NCBI GenBank assembly: GCA_963843805.1 | Contig: CAWJLY010000011.1 | Span: 62,001 to 126,000 of the forward strand | Direction of reading: 5' to 3' | From: Ideonella_A sp963843805 | GTDB taxonomy: Bacteria > Pseudomonadota > Gammaproteobacteria > Burkholderiales > Burkholderiaceae_C | Length of the DNA stretch: 64,000 bases | Part shown: positions 56,327 to 64,000 of the stretch, one piece after another | How positions within the stretch are numbered: position 1 is the stretch's first letter | Layout: every line of letters begins with the position of its first letter | The notes under the pieces: model-generated | The model's input: the letters and a program-made list of their open reading frames with translations, nothing else | Told to the model about the DNA's origin: nothing | Database searches by the model: none | Program-made: the position numbers and the translations under genes

Positions 56327-57894
56327 TGACCGCTGGCCTGCGGCTCGGCGTCGATGGCAACCACATTGTCGAGCTGGCTGAGCAGACCGATCTGCAGGGC
56401 TTTCGTCTGGCGGCGAGGGCGCTGATCGCGGCGGGTATTTCGCCCGAACGGGTTGACTGGCAGGTTGCCGGGTCGACGCCGGCAGGCTTGTTCGATGCCC
56501 AGGGCGCCACCGCTGCATCACCGGCCACCGAGATGACCGGGTCTGCTGCGGCTGCATCGCCGCCGCCGTTGACTGTTCCGCGCCGTTTCGCCAGGCTTGC
56601 CGACTCGTTGGTGTTGCACAACGACCCGTCGCGGTTTGCGCTGTTGTACCAACTGATGTGGCGTCTGCAGCACGAAGCTGCGTTGCGTGACGATGTCATC
56701 GACCCGCAGTGGCTGCAGGCCGACCGGATGGCGCATGCGGTGCGCCGCGACCAGCACAAGATGACGGCGTTTGTGCGCTTCCGGCAAATCGACCGCGGCG
56801 CCGCGCAGGCGCCGTTGTTCATGGCCTGGTACGAGCCCGACCACCACATCGTGGAGGCGACCGCGCCATTTTTTGCGCGCCGGTTTGCGCAGATGGCCTG
56901 GAGCATCCTGACCCCGTTGCGCAGTGTCTCGTGGGATGGCCAGGCTCTGCACCTTGCCGGCGGCGCGGCTCGCGAAGACGTGCCGCCTGCCGATGCCGGT
57001 GAAGCGCTCTGGCTCACCTACTATCAGCACATCTTCAACCCGTCACGACTGAAGTTGGCGATGATGCGCAAGGAGATGCCGCAACGCTACTGGAAAAACC
57101 TGCCCGAAGCCACGCTGATCGCGCCGCTGACCGCGGCGGCCCATCAACGCAGCGGCGCGATGATCGCGCAGGAGCCGACTCTGCCGCTGCGAACCATTCG
57201 TCGCTTGCCGATGTCGAATGCGGCGATGCCGCATGAACAACTCCCCGAACAGCCGCTGCCGTTTGCCGATCCCGATGCATTGGCCGCCGATCGGGCACGG
57301 CTGCTGGAGCAGACCCGCACGGCGGCCAGCGGGTGCACCGCGTGCCCGCTGTACCAGCACGCCACGCAGACGGTGTTCGGCGACGGTGCAGTCGATTCGC
57401 GGTTGATGCTGGTCGGCGAGCAGCCTGGTGACCACGAAGACCTGCGCGGCCAGGCCTTTGTCGGGCCGGCCGGTCAGCTGCTGGCCAAGGCGCTCGATGA
57501 TCTCGGCATCGAGCGCCGGCAGGTCTATCTCACCAATGCGGTCAAGCATTTCAAGTTCGAATTGCGTGGCAAGCGGCGGATCCACAAGACCCCGGGGCAG
57601 CGCGAGGCGGCAGCCTGCCTCGACTGGCTCGAACGTGAAATCGCGCTGGTCCGCCCGCAGGCCATCATTGCATTGGGAGCAACGGCCGCCCGATCGGTGC
57701 TTGGCCGGCCGGTCGCGGTGCTGCGCGAGCGCGGGCAATGGCAAGCGCGCGCCGACGGCACGCCAGTTTTGGTCACGCTGCATCCTTCGGCCTTGCTGCG
57801 CGCGCTGCCTGAGCAGCGTGATCGGGGCTATGCCGATTGGCTGGCCGATCTGCGGATCGGCACACAGGCTGGTGGCGGCGCAGGCGCGCCATGA
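56326..57894 (+). CDS. udgX: UdgX family uracil-DNA glycosylase-like protein fused to a DUF4130 domain
   Basis: A 522-residue two-domain protein. Residues to about 270 are DUF4130 (RFALLYQLMWRLQHEA, MTAFVRFRQ, FMAWYEPDHHIVEATAPFFA), with the tail ATLIAPLTAAAHQRSGAM. The rest is a family-4-like uracil-DNA glycosylase fold: Fe-S cysteines start at GCTACPLYQHATQ, then MLVGEQPGDHEDLRGQAFVG. The UdgX-specific loop KRRIHKTP has His420; in mycobacterial UdgX the equivalent His attaches covalently to DNA at uracil sites. LHPSALLR closes the site. It is coupled by overlap to the radical SAM gene upstream and the helicase downstream. Confidence 0.93.
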   Translation: MTAGLRLGVDGNHIVELAEQTDLQGFRLAARALIAAGISPERVDWQVAGSTPAGLFDAQGATAASPATEMTGSAAAASPPPLTVPRRFARLADSLVLHNDPSRFALLYQLMWRLQHEAALRDDVIDPQWLQADRMAHAVRRDQHKMTAFVRFRQIDRGAAQAPLFMAWYEPDHHIVEATAPFFARRFAQMAWSILTPLRSVSWDGQALHLAGGAAREDVPPADAGEALWLTYYQHIFNPSRLKLAMMRKEMPQRYWKNLPEATLIAPLTAAAHQRSGAMIAQEPTLPLRTIRRLPMSNAAMPHEQLPEQPLPFADPDALAADRARLLEQTRTAASGCTACPLYQHATQTVFGDGAVDSRLMLVGEQPGDHEDLRGQAFVGPAGQLLAKALDDLGIERRQVYLTNAVKHFKFELRGKRRIHKTPGQREAAACLDWLEREIALVRPQAIIALGATAARSVLGRPVAVLRERGQWQARADGTPVLVTLHPSALLRALPEQRDRGYADWLADLRIGTQAGGGAGAP

Positions 57895-60476
57895 AACTTG
57901 CGCTCGCCGCCTGGTTTGTATCGCGTGGCTGGAAGCCGTTCAGGTTCCAGCGTGACGTTTGGCGGTCGATCGGCAAGGGTGAATCGGGCCTGCTGCATGC
58001 CACCACCGGTGCCGGCAAGACCTACGCTGTGTGGCTCGGCGCGTTGCAGGCCTATGCTGCCACCAAGCCGGCGCGATCAACTGCTGCACCGCCGTTGACG
58101 GTGTTGTGGTTGACGCCGATGCGGGCGTTGGCGGCCGATACCCTGCGGGCGTTGCGCGCCGCGGTCGATGACCTGATCGACGTGCAGCATTGGACCAGTG
58201 GCGCCCGCAGCGGTGACACGCCCGCGGCCGAGCGCAGCGCGCAGAACCGCCGCCTGCCGACGGTGCTGGTCACCACGCCCGAAAGCCTGTCGCTGCTGCT
58301 GGCGCGCGCCGATGCCGCCGAGGTGCTGGGCACGCTGCGCCTGGTCGTTGTCGATGAATGGCACGAGCTGCTCGGCAACAAGCGCGGCGTGCAGGTGCAA
58401 CTCGCATTGGCCCGCTTGCGACGCTGGAATGCCGGTTTGTCCGTGTGGGGCATGTCGGCCACGCTCGGCAACCTGCAGCAGGCCATGCAGACGCTGCTGG
58501 GGCACGCCGATGGGGTGCTGGTGCAAGGGCAGGTGCCGCGCAAGCTGGTGGTCGATTCGCTGCTGCCGCCGCAGGCGCAGCGCTTTCCGTGGGCAGGTCA
58601 TCTCGGCCTGACGATGCTGCCGCAGGTCATCGAGGAAGTGGCTGGCAGCAGCACCACGCTGGTCTTCACCAATACGCGTTCGCAGTCGGAGATCTGGTAT
58701 CACGCGATGCTCGAGGCGCGGCCCGACTGGGCCGGTCGGATCGCCTTGCATCATGGCTCGCTCGATCGTGCCGTGCGCGAGTGGGTCGAACTCGGCTTGA
58801 AAAGCGGCGAGCTGAAGGCGGTCGTCTGCACCTCGAGCCTCGATCTGGGCGTCGATTTTCTGCCGGTCGAGCGGGTACTGCAGATCGGCTCGCCAAAAGG
58901 CGTGGCTCGATTGCTGCAACGCGCCGGCCGCTCCGGCCATGCACCGGGTCGCGCATCGAGAATCACGCTGGTGCCCACGCACAGCATCGAGATCATCGAG
59001 GGCGCGGCAGCACGTGATGCGATCGCCGCCGGCCATATCGAGTCGCGCATGTCACCCGAGCAGCCGCTCGATGTCCTGGTTCAGCATCTGGTGACGGTGG
59101 CGCTGGGTGGCGGCTTCACGCCCGAAGCGCTTTACGACGAGGTGCGTTCGACGGCGGCGTATTCGCAGCTGTCGCGCGAGAGCTGGCAGTGGTGTCTGGA
59201 TTTTGTTTCGCAGGGCGGCCCGTCGCTGATCGCCTACCCGGACTATCGTCGCGCCGCTGCAGGTGACGACGGTGTTTGGCGGGTCCCCGATGCACGGCTG
59301 GCACGCCGCCATCGCGCCAATATCGGCACCATCGTCAGCGATGCCAGCATGACGGTGCAGTACCTTGCCGGCGCAAAAATCGGCAGCGTCGAGGAAAGTT
59401 TTGCCGCGCGCCTGAAACCCGGCGATTGCTTCATGTTCGGAGGCCGCCTGCTTGAACTGGTGCGTATCAACGACATGACGGCCTGGGTGCGGCGTACCAC
59501 CGGCCGGCGCCCCGCCGTGCCGCGTTGGAACGGCGGGCGGATGCCGCTGTCGACCACCCTCGCCGATGCCGTCGTCGATCAACTCGGTCTGGCCGCGACA
59601 GGGCTGTTCAAGTCACCCGAGTTGCGATCGGTGCGGCCGCTGCTGAAAATCCAGCAGGAATGGTCGGCGTTGCCATCGCCCGGCATGCTGCTGGCCGAGG
59701 TGCTGAAGACGCGCGAGGGTTGGCATCTGTTCCTGTTTCCGTTTGCCGGCCGCCACGTGCACCTCGGCCTGGCCAACCTGCTCGGCTGGCGAATCGCGCA
59801 GCAGCAACCGCGTACCTTCTCGATTGCCGTCAACGATTACGGCTTCGAGCTGCTCAGTGCGCTCGAGGTCGATTGGCCGACCTGGCTGCCCACCGTGCTG
59901 GCGCCGACCGAACCGGACGAGTTGTTGCACCAGGTACTCGCGTCGCTGAACGCAAGCGAGCTGGCGCAACGACGCTTCCGTGAGATTGCCCGTGTCTCCG
60001 GCCTGATCTTCCAGAGCTACCCCGGCGAGAAGCGCAGCAACAAACAACTGCAGGCATCGTCGTCACTGTTCTACGAGGTGTTCCGCAAATACGATCCCGC
60101 CAATCGTCTGTTGGCGCAGGCCGAGCAGGAATTGCTGGCGCAGGAGCTTGAGATCGGCCGCCTCGGCGCCAGCCTGGCCCGCATGGCAACCCAGCGCCTG
60201 CTCATCGAGCAGCCGGCGCGGCCGACGCCGTTTGCCTTTCCGCTGATGGTCGAGCGTTTTCGTGAGCAGCTGTCGAACGAAAATGTCGCCGATCGAATCG
60301 CCCGAATGGTCGCGCAACTGGAGGCCGCAGCGGGTGGCGTTGCGGCGCCTGCCGATGTGGTTGGGGTGCGCGACACGCTGGTGTTCGGCCAGGCTGGTGA
60401 TGCCGGGGCGCCGAGAGGCGGGCCTGCCGCAACCAGAAGAAAGCGCAAGGTCTCGCGGCCCTTGCCTCCGCTTTGA
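57891..60476 (+). CDS. ligase-associated DNA damage response DEXH helicase (Lhr-like)
   Basis: An 861-residue superfamily-2 helicase. Walker A is HATTGAGKTYAVWLGAL (about residue 36), with TPMRALAADTLRAL (Ia), TTPESLSLLLA and Walker B VVVDEWHELLGNKRG. The second RecA domain has VFTNTRSQSEIWY and LLQRAGRSGHAPG (motif VI). A long C-terminal part includes the Lhr winged-helix and DUF4145-like segments. The family is named for frequent linkage to an ATP-dependent DNA ligase. Here its start overlaps the UdgX stop (ATGA) and a PdeM nuclease gene follows, but no ligase gene is seen. Confidence 0.93.
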   Translation: MKLALAAWFVSRGWKPFRFQRDVWRSIGKGESGLLHATTGAGKTYAVWLGALQAYAATKPARSTAAPPLTVLWLTPMRALAADTLRALRAAVDDLIDVQHWTSGARSGDTPAAERSAQNRRLPTVLVTTPESLSLLLARADAAEVLGTLRLVVVDEWHELLGNKRGVQVQLALARLRRWNAGLSVWGMSATLGNLQQAMQTLLGHADGVLVQGQVPRKLVVDSLLPPQAQRFPWAGHLGLTMLPQVIEEVAGSSTTLVFTNTRSQSEIWYHAMLEARPDWAGRIALHHGSLDRAVREWVELGLKSGELKAVVCTSSLDLGVDFLPVERVLQIGSPKGVARLLQRAGRSGHAPGRASRITLVPTHSIEIIEGAAARDAIAAGHIESRMSPEQPLDVLVQHLVTVALGGGFTPEALYDEVRSTAAYSQLSRESWQWCLDFVSQGGPSLIAYPDYRRAAAGDDGVWRVPDARLARRHRANIGTIVSDASMTVQYLAGAKIGSVEESFAARLKPGDCFMFGGRLLELVRINDMTAWVRRTTGRRPAVPRWNGGRMPLSTTLADAVVDQLGLAATGLFKSPELRSVRPLLKIQQEWSALPSPGMLLAEVLKTREGWHLFLFPFAGRHVHLGLANLLGWRIAQQQPRTFSIAVNDYGFELLSALEVDWPTWLPTVLAPTEPDELLHQVLASLNASELAQRRFREIARVSGLIFQSYPGEKRSNKQLQASSSLFYEVFRKYDPANRLLAQAEQELLAQELEIGRLGASLARMATQRLLIEQPARPTPFAFPLMVERFREQLSNENVADRIARMVAQLEAAAGGVAAPADVVGVRDTLVFGQAGDAGAPRGGPAATRRKRKVSRPLPPL

Positions 60477-60526
60477 GTGCAACGCCGCACGCTGGCCAAT
60501 CAACGCCGTTCTGGGACACTGGCGGC

Positions 60527-61198
60527 ATGACATCGCTGGCCGGTTCCTGTCCGATCGAAATTGCCGGCGAGCGGCTGTTGCTGCTGCCCGGGCGGGCCGT
60601 CTATTGGCCTGCCGCGCGGACCCTGTTCGTCGCCGACCTGCATCTGGGCAAGGCGGCCACCTATCGCAGCCTGGGTCAACCGGTGCCAGGTGGCAGCACA
60701 CTCGAGAATCTGTCACGACTGGACCGCCTGATCGCACCCTGCGAGCCGCTTCAGCTGGTCTTCCTGGGTGATTTTCTGCATGCTGCGCAGGCTCGAACGG
60801 CATCGCTGCTGCTTGCCGTGGCGCACTGGCGCTCGCGCTGGCCTCGGTTGCGATGCACACTGGTGCGCGGCAACCACGACCACCGGGCCGGCGATCCACC
60901 AGCCTCGCTGGGCATCGACGTGGTCGACGAGCCGCACCTCACCGGCCCGTTCGCCGCCTGCCACCATCCGCAGGTTGCGGCCGGCCATGTGGTGCTGGCT
61001 GGGCATCTGCATCCGACGATCAGGCTGCACGGCCGTGGCCGCGACAGCGTGCGAATGCCCTGCTTCGTGCGCACCGGTGATGAGCAACTGCTGCTGCCGG
61101 CGTTCGGCGAATTTACCGGCGGCTGGCTGGTCGATCGCGAACCGGGTCGACGCTTTTATGCGGTCGGCGCCGACAGGGTTTGGCCGGTGCCAGGTTGA
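60527..61198 (+). CDS. pdeM: ligase-associated DNA damage response endonuclease PdeM
   Basis: A 223-residue calcineurin-like metallophosphoesterase. The metal motifs are VADLHLGKAATYRSLG, FLGDFLHAAQARTAS, VRGNHDHRAGDPP and VVLAGHLHPTIRLHGRG. They match the PdeM group that partners Lhr-type helicases in DNA damage response clusters. ATG 60527 is preferred; a TTG at 60473 overlapping the helicase stop would add 18 residues without domain content. It is the last gene of the apparent rSAM-udgX-helicase-pdeM operon and is convergent with the amidohydrolase gene. Confidence 0.92.
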   Translation: MTSLAGSCPIEIAGERLLLLPGRAVYWPAARTLFVADLHLGKAATYRSLGQPVPGGSTLENLSRLDRLIAPCEPLQLVFLGDFLHAAQARTASLLLAVAHWRSRWPRLRCTLVRGNHDHRAGDPPASLGIDVVDEPHLTGPFAACHHPQVAAGHVVLAGHLHPTIRLHGRGRDSVRMPCFVRTGDEQLLLPAFGEFTGGWLVDREPGRRFYAVGADRVWPVPG

Positions 61199-61229
61199 GC
61201 AGTGCCGACCGTCGTGCCTTGGCACCAGA

Positions 61230-63014
61230 TCAGCGGTTGGAGGCTGCGGCTGTGCGATCGAGCTTCACGGTCCAGTCGGGCGTGATGCCGTGTGCCTGAT
61301 AAAAGCGGTTCAGCCGAATGCGGGTGGCGTCGCCTGGAAAAAGGCCAGCCCAACGCGCCGCGTTGAATCCGAAGAAGCGGCCCGCCAGATCGGTGATGCC
61401 CCGCGATCTGAACAGCGGTCGAGACTCCATCTGCGCGAACATCGCCTCGAAATCGCCCAGGTAGGCCGTGATGGTGCCTTCGACAAGGGTCATCTCCCAA
61501 TCGGTTCCGTACATGAAGCGGTTGGCCAGTGCAGCATCGCCTTTGTCGATCGTTTCCTCGTACAACTGTTGCACCAGCGTCTGCAATTCCGGTTCTTTCG
61601 ACATGATCTCGACGAAATAGCCGGCATCGGCATAGGCCAGCGAACCGGCCGCTGACGGGTTGCCATTCATCAGCTTGGCGAACGCTTGCGCACGAGCCAG
61701 GCCGTCTTTGACTGGAGCGGTTCCACCGAAGTGTCCGAAGCTCACCCGCAGCTGCGGAAATTCGTCGAGTACGAGCTGCCAGTATTCGGCAGCGGTCTGT
61801 TGCTCGAATGCGCTGGTTGGTCCGTTCGACGCGCTGGTGTGCGCCATCACCGGCACCTGCTCAGCGATGCACCAGGCGAAGACCTGCCGCATCGCAGCGT
61901 CGAGCCGGCTACCCAGATCGGCGCGACCTGTCCACGCCGGCAACCAGGTCTGCTTCCAGAAGTCTTGCCCATCCTTGCTGCTGTTGCCCAGCGGCGCGAA
62001 CCCCATTGGCGGATAAAGCTTGACGCCGATGGCGCCGTCGTCGTTGATGGCCCGCTTGACCAGCGTCAGGGAATCTTCCGGCGCATGCCCCAGTTCGAAG
62101 GCGACCTGGCGCAGCGGATCGAAGGGCACAAAGGAATGGACCCGGCCGGCGGTGAGGATGGCGATCTGCCGCATCACCTGAACCTGCGACTTCAAAGGGG
62201 TCCACGTGGGATCGCCTTCGGTCAACCAGAAGTCGTAGTCGACCAAGCTGGGCAGCATCAGATCGACAACCCGTGAGCCAGGACGGTTGTAGGTTCGCAG
62301 ATAGTCGTGCACGCTGACGTAGCGGTATTGGAAGTTCTGCAGCACAAAGGCGATCAGGCCTTGCACCGAACTGCTGCGCGCAGACTGGATTTGCAGCCCC
62401 TTCGCATGCAGCAGCGCTTCATACTCGTTGACGTCGTCGGGCAGCGATTCGATGATGGCCAAGGCCTCCAGTCTTGCTGCATCGTCCGAGTCGGGCGCAA
62501 CATTCAATGTGCCGAGGACCGCTTGGCTGCGCAGGCTTTGCAACTGTCTGCTCTTTTGTGCGGCCATGCGCAGCTGCGCTTTGCCACGGGCGTGTCCGTC
62601 CTGCTTGAGCGTGCGGATGCGGGCTGCGAAGCCTTCGGACGTGCAGGTTTGCAGCGCAGCCGCCAGTTGGCCGAGTCTGGCGCGCTCCTCGTCACCGGAC
62701 GGTGCATTCCGCCAGGCGAGGTTCTCCAGCAGATCGCCAAGTGCTTGTGCTGCAAAGCCGAGCAGCCCCGCCTGCCTGGTCGCGATCCGCGAAAAGAACG
62801 CCTTGATCTGCAGGTCGGTGCCATTGAAGACATGGCAATGTGCATCCACGGTGAGCGGCCCATCCAGATAGCTGACCGAGGCGGCGTTCGGACACACCGG
62901 CTGCAGACTGCGTCGTCGGAGCAGCCAACTGCAGCCGGTAACCGGTACCAGCGAGCCGGCCACTGCGGCCTTCAACGCCAGCCGGCGCGTCGCATATGCC
63001 CATGGTCGTTTCAT
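61230..63014 (-). CDS. amidohydrolase family lipoprotein-like protein with a large insertion
   Basis: A 594-residue protein, about twice the length of common amidohydrolase_2 members. The N-terminus ATRRLALKAAVAGSLVPVTGC combines arginines, a hydrophobic core and a lipobox-like GC, suggesting export as a lipoprotein. The metal-binding start is VDAHCHVFNG near residue 57. Then comes a ~150-residue mostly helical insertion (70-220), and the barrel resumes with GVKLYPPMGF, VMAHTSASNG, VSFGHFGG and FMYGTDWEM (the late catalytic Asp). The substrate is unknown. It is convergent with pdeM. Confidence 0.82.
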   Translation of the reverse strand: MKRPWAYATRRLALKAAVAGSLVPVTGCSWLLRRRSLQPVCPNAASVSYLDGPLTVDAHCHVFNGTDLQIKAFFSRIATRQAGLLGFAAQALGDLLENLAWRNAPSGDEERARLGQLAAALQTCTSEGFAARIRTLKQDGHARGKAQLRMAAQKSRQLQSLRSQAVLGTLNVAPDSDDAARLEALAIIESLPDDVNEYEALLHAKGLQIQSARSSSVQGLIAFVLQNFQYRYVSVHDYLRTYNRPGSRVVDLMLPSLVDYDFWLTEGDPTWTPLKSQVQVMRQIAILTAGRVHSFVPFDPLRQVAFELGHAPEDSLTLVKRAINDDGAIGVKLYPPMGFAPLGNSSKDGQDFWKQTWLPAWTGRADLGSRLDAAMRQVFAWCIAEQVPVMAHTSASNGPTSAFEQQTAAEYWQLVLDEFPQLRVSFGHFGGTAPVKDGLARAQAFAKLMNGNPSAAGSLAYADAGYFVEIMSKEPELQTLVQQLYEETIDKGDAALANRFMYGTDWEMTLVEGTITAYLGDFEAMFAQMESRPLFRSRGITDLAGRFFGFNAARWAGLFPGDATRIRLNRFYQAHGITPDWTVKLDRTAAASNR

Positions 63015-63242
63015 CCGAGGCTCCGGTGACGGGTTGCACGGGCCGCTTGATCAACGGCAAGCCGCTACGCGACTGTGTGGCAAGGCAAGCGCCATGTCCA
63101 CCTTCCGGCTTCGGACAGGTTCTCGAGAAAGCTTTGCGATACACTGTTCAGGCATCCAGTTGTATCGGCATGCCGGGAGGCTCGCCCGCACGGCTGCAGC
63201 AACTTGAAGACAGGCGTCGAGGGTCGAAAAATGGGTGGCTTG

Positions 63243-63464
63243 ATGGACAGGACAGAGCGGCTGGAAGCAATTGGTTCGCGAGGCGAAGCCGTCATCATCG
63301 TGCGGACGTGGACATCGCTTGCCACCACGACTTCTGACGGCGAGCAAGCTGACGACGCGGAAACGCCGACCTATCGCCTGGCGACCGGCGAACGCCTGTT
63401 TGCCACTGACGATCCTGAAGCGTTCGTGACCCGCGATCAGGCGCGTCGATTCACGTTGCGGTGA
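63243..63464 (+). CDS. small conserved protein of unknown function
   Basis: A 73-residue protein, MDRTERLEAIGSRGEAVIIV onward, with TPTYRLATGERLFATDDPEAF in the second half. I recall similar short proteins in Burkholderiales genomes but know no function for them. The pattern of alternating hydrophobic residues followed by TYRLATGERL suggests a small beta-rich fold. An earlier in-frame ATG at 63231 is possible; longer extensions to 63075 look non-coding. It is convergent with the SDR gene to the right. Confidence 0.6.
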   Translation: MDRTERLEAIGSRGEAVIIVRTWTSLATTTSDGEQADDAETPTYRLATGERLFATDDPEAFVTRDQARRFTLR

Positions 63465-63511
63465 CAGCCACCGGCTTCAGCATGGGGGCGCAGCGGTAGC
63501 GGTCGGGGCGA

Positions 63512-64000
63512 TCAGATCGCTCCCACGCTTCCGGTGATCGGAAGCACGACGCCTGTGATGTAGCCCGCACAAACCGGCGCCGCAAGAAAGACATAGGCGG
63601 GCGACAGTTCCTCGGGTTGGGCCGCACGCTTCATGTCGGTCTTGCTGCCGAACGCAGCAACTTCTTCAGCCGGCTTGTCGGCGGGGTTCAGCGGTGTCCA
63701 CACCGGCCCTGGCGCGACGGCATTGACTCGGATGCCCCGCTCCAGCAAGTTGCTTGCCAGTGACTTGGTGAAGGCATGGATGGCGCCCTTGGTGGCCGAG
63801 TAGTCCAGCAGCTTGGCACTTCCCCGCAGCCCCGTGACAGATCCGGTATTGATGATGGAGCCGCCCTGTCGCAAATGTGGCACCGCCGCACGCGCCATCC
63901 GGAAGTAGCCTCCGACGTTGGTATTGATGGTTTCCATCAAGCGCTCATCGTCGATATCTTCGATCTGCTCGGCGTGTTCCTGGAAAGCCGCGTTGTTGAC
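63512..64000 (-). CDS. SDR family oxidoreductase, partial at the window edge
   Basis: The C-terminal 162 residues of a short-chain dehydrogenase whose start lies beyond the right edge. The visible part begins VNNAAFQEHAEQIEDIDDER (NNA motif) and continues with MMETINTNVGGYF, catalytic Ser in INTGSVTGLRGS, YSATKGAIHAFTKSLA (YxxxK), VNAVAPGPVWTPLNPADKP and GYITGVVLPITGS. The WTPLNPADK segment and overall pattern fit the extended-N-terminus glucose-dehydrogenase-like SDRs often linked to general stress. Substrate unknown. Confidence 0.92.
   Translation of the reverse strand, partial: VNNAAFQEHAEQIEDIDDERLMETINTNVGGYFRMARAAVPHLRQGGSIINTGSVTGLRGSAKLLDYSATKGAIHAFTKSLASNLLERGIRVNAVAPGPVWTPLNPADKPAEEVAAFGSKTDMKRAAQPEELSPAYVFLAAPVCAGYITGVVLPITGSVGAI

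Overview
This is a high-GC, densely packed bacterial window. Gene content points to a betaproteobacterium, probably Burkholderiales: a Bug-type tricarboxylate transporter with a TctDE two-component system, two TAXI-type TRAP systems, an ornithine-lipid acyltransferase, isoquinoline-oxidoreductase-type molybdoenzyme genes, yejABEF, and glutathione-dependent formaldehyde detoxification. The order-level placement is an inference from family content, not from a marker gene. No rRNA, tRNA, phage, insertion sequence or CRISPR array was seen.

Layout. 0-9.4 kb: formaldehyde detoxification (fghA-frmA), a flavin-binding stress-type protein, a TAXI-TRAP permease and binding protein, an SDR, aroQ and a small heat-shock gene pair behind a heat-shock-type promoter. 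9.5-16 kb: yejABEF-type peptide importer, interrupted between yejE and yejF by a tandemly duplicated pair of hairpin elements. 16-26 kb: GH15 glucosidase, DUF2064 transferase, Tat-exported dienelactone hydrolase, SHOCT protein, iorBA with a divergent haem-binding subunit, GDT1-type cation exporter, epoxide-hydrolase-like enzyme. 26-32 kb: TetR regulator and leucine-catabolism genes (acyl-CoA dehydrogenase, both methylcrotonyl-CoA carboxylase subunits), ending in a 7 x 29 bp tandem repeat. 32-42 kb: tctDE, tctCBA, then a two-subunit ATP-citrate-lyase-like enzyme and a thioesterase, which reads as one uptake-and-cleavage locus for a tricarboxylate. 42-48 kb: second TAXI-TRAP system with DUF1850, divergent from an FAD amine/amino-acid oxidoreductase. 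48-55 kb: olsB-like acyltransferase overlapping an ATP-grasp enzyme, convergent with an MprF-like membrane protein; MFS carrier, DUF2889, trxC, EamA. 55-61 kb: a DNA-repair operon (radical SAM, UdgX, Lhr-type helicase, PdeM nuclease). 61-64 kb: lipoprotein-type amidohydrolase, a small conserved protein and a partial SDR.

Two window-wide observations matter. First, ten genes are broken by about 20 single-base indels; by reading-frame arithmetic 19 of them are +1 insertions, and removing them restores proteins of normal family length. They cluster at 4.3-8.3, 20.2 and 26-32.6 kb plus one at 38.7 kb, and look like uncorrected sequencing errors, so I annotate these genes as CDS and state the breaks. 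Second, six ~102-117 bp palindromic elements (314-647 and 13722-14300, with a diverged seventh at 51205-51329) share conserved internal-loop sequences, while their outer stems differ in sequence but still pair; nearly all stem mismatches are G-U pairs on one strand only. This looks like a structured RNA or RNA-acting repeat family and is the most intriguing non-coding signal here.
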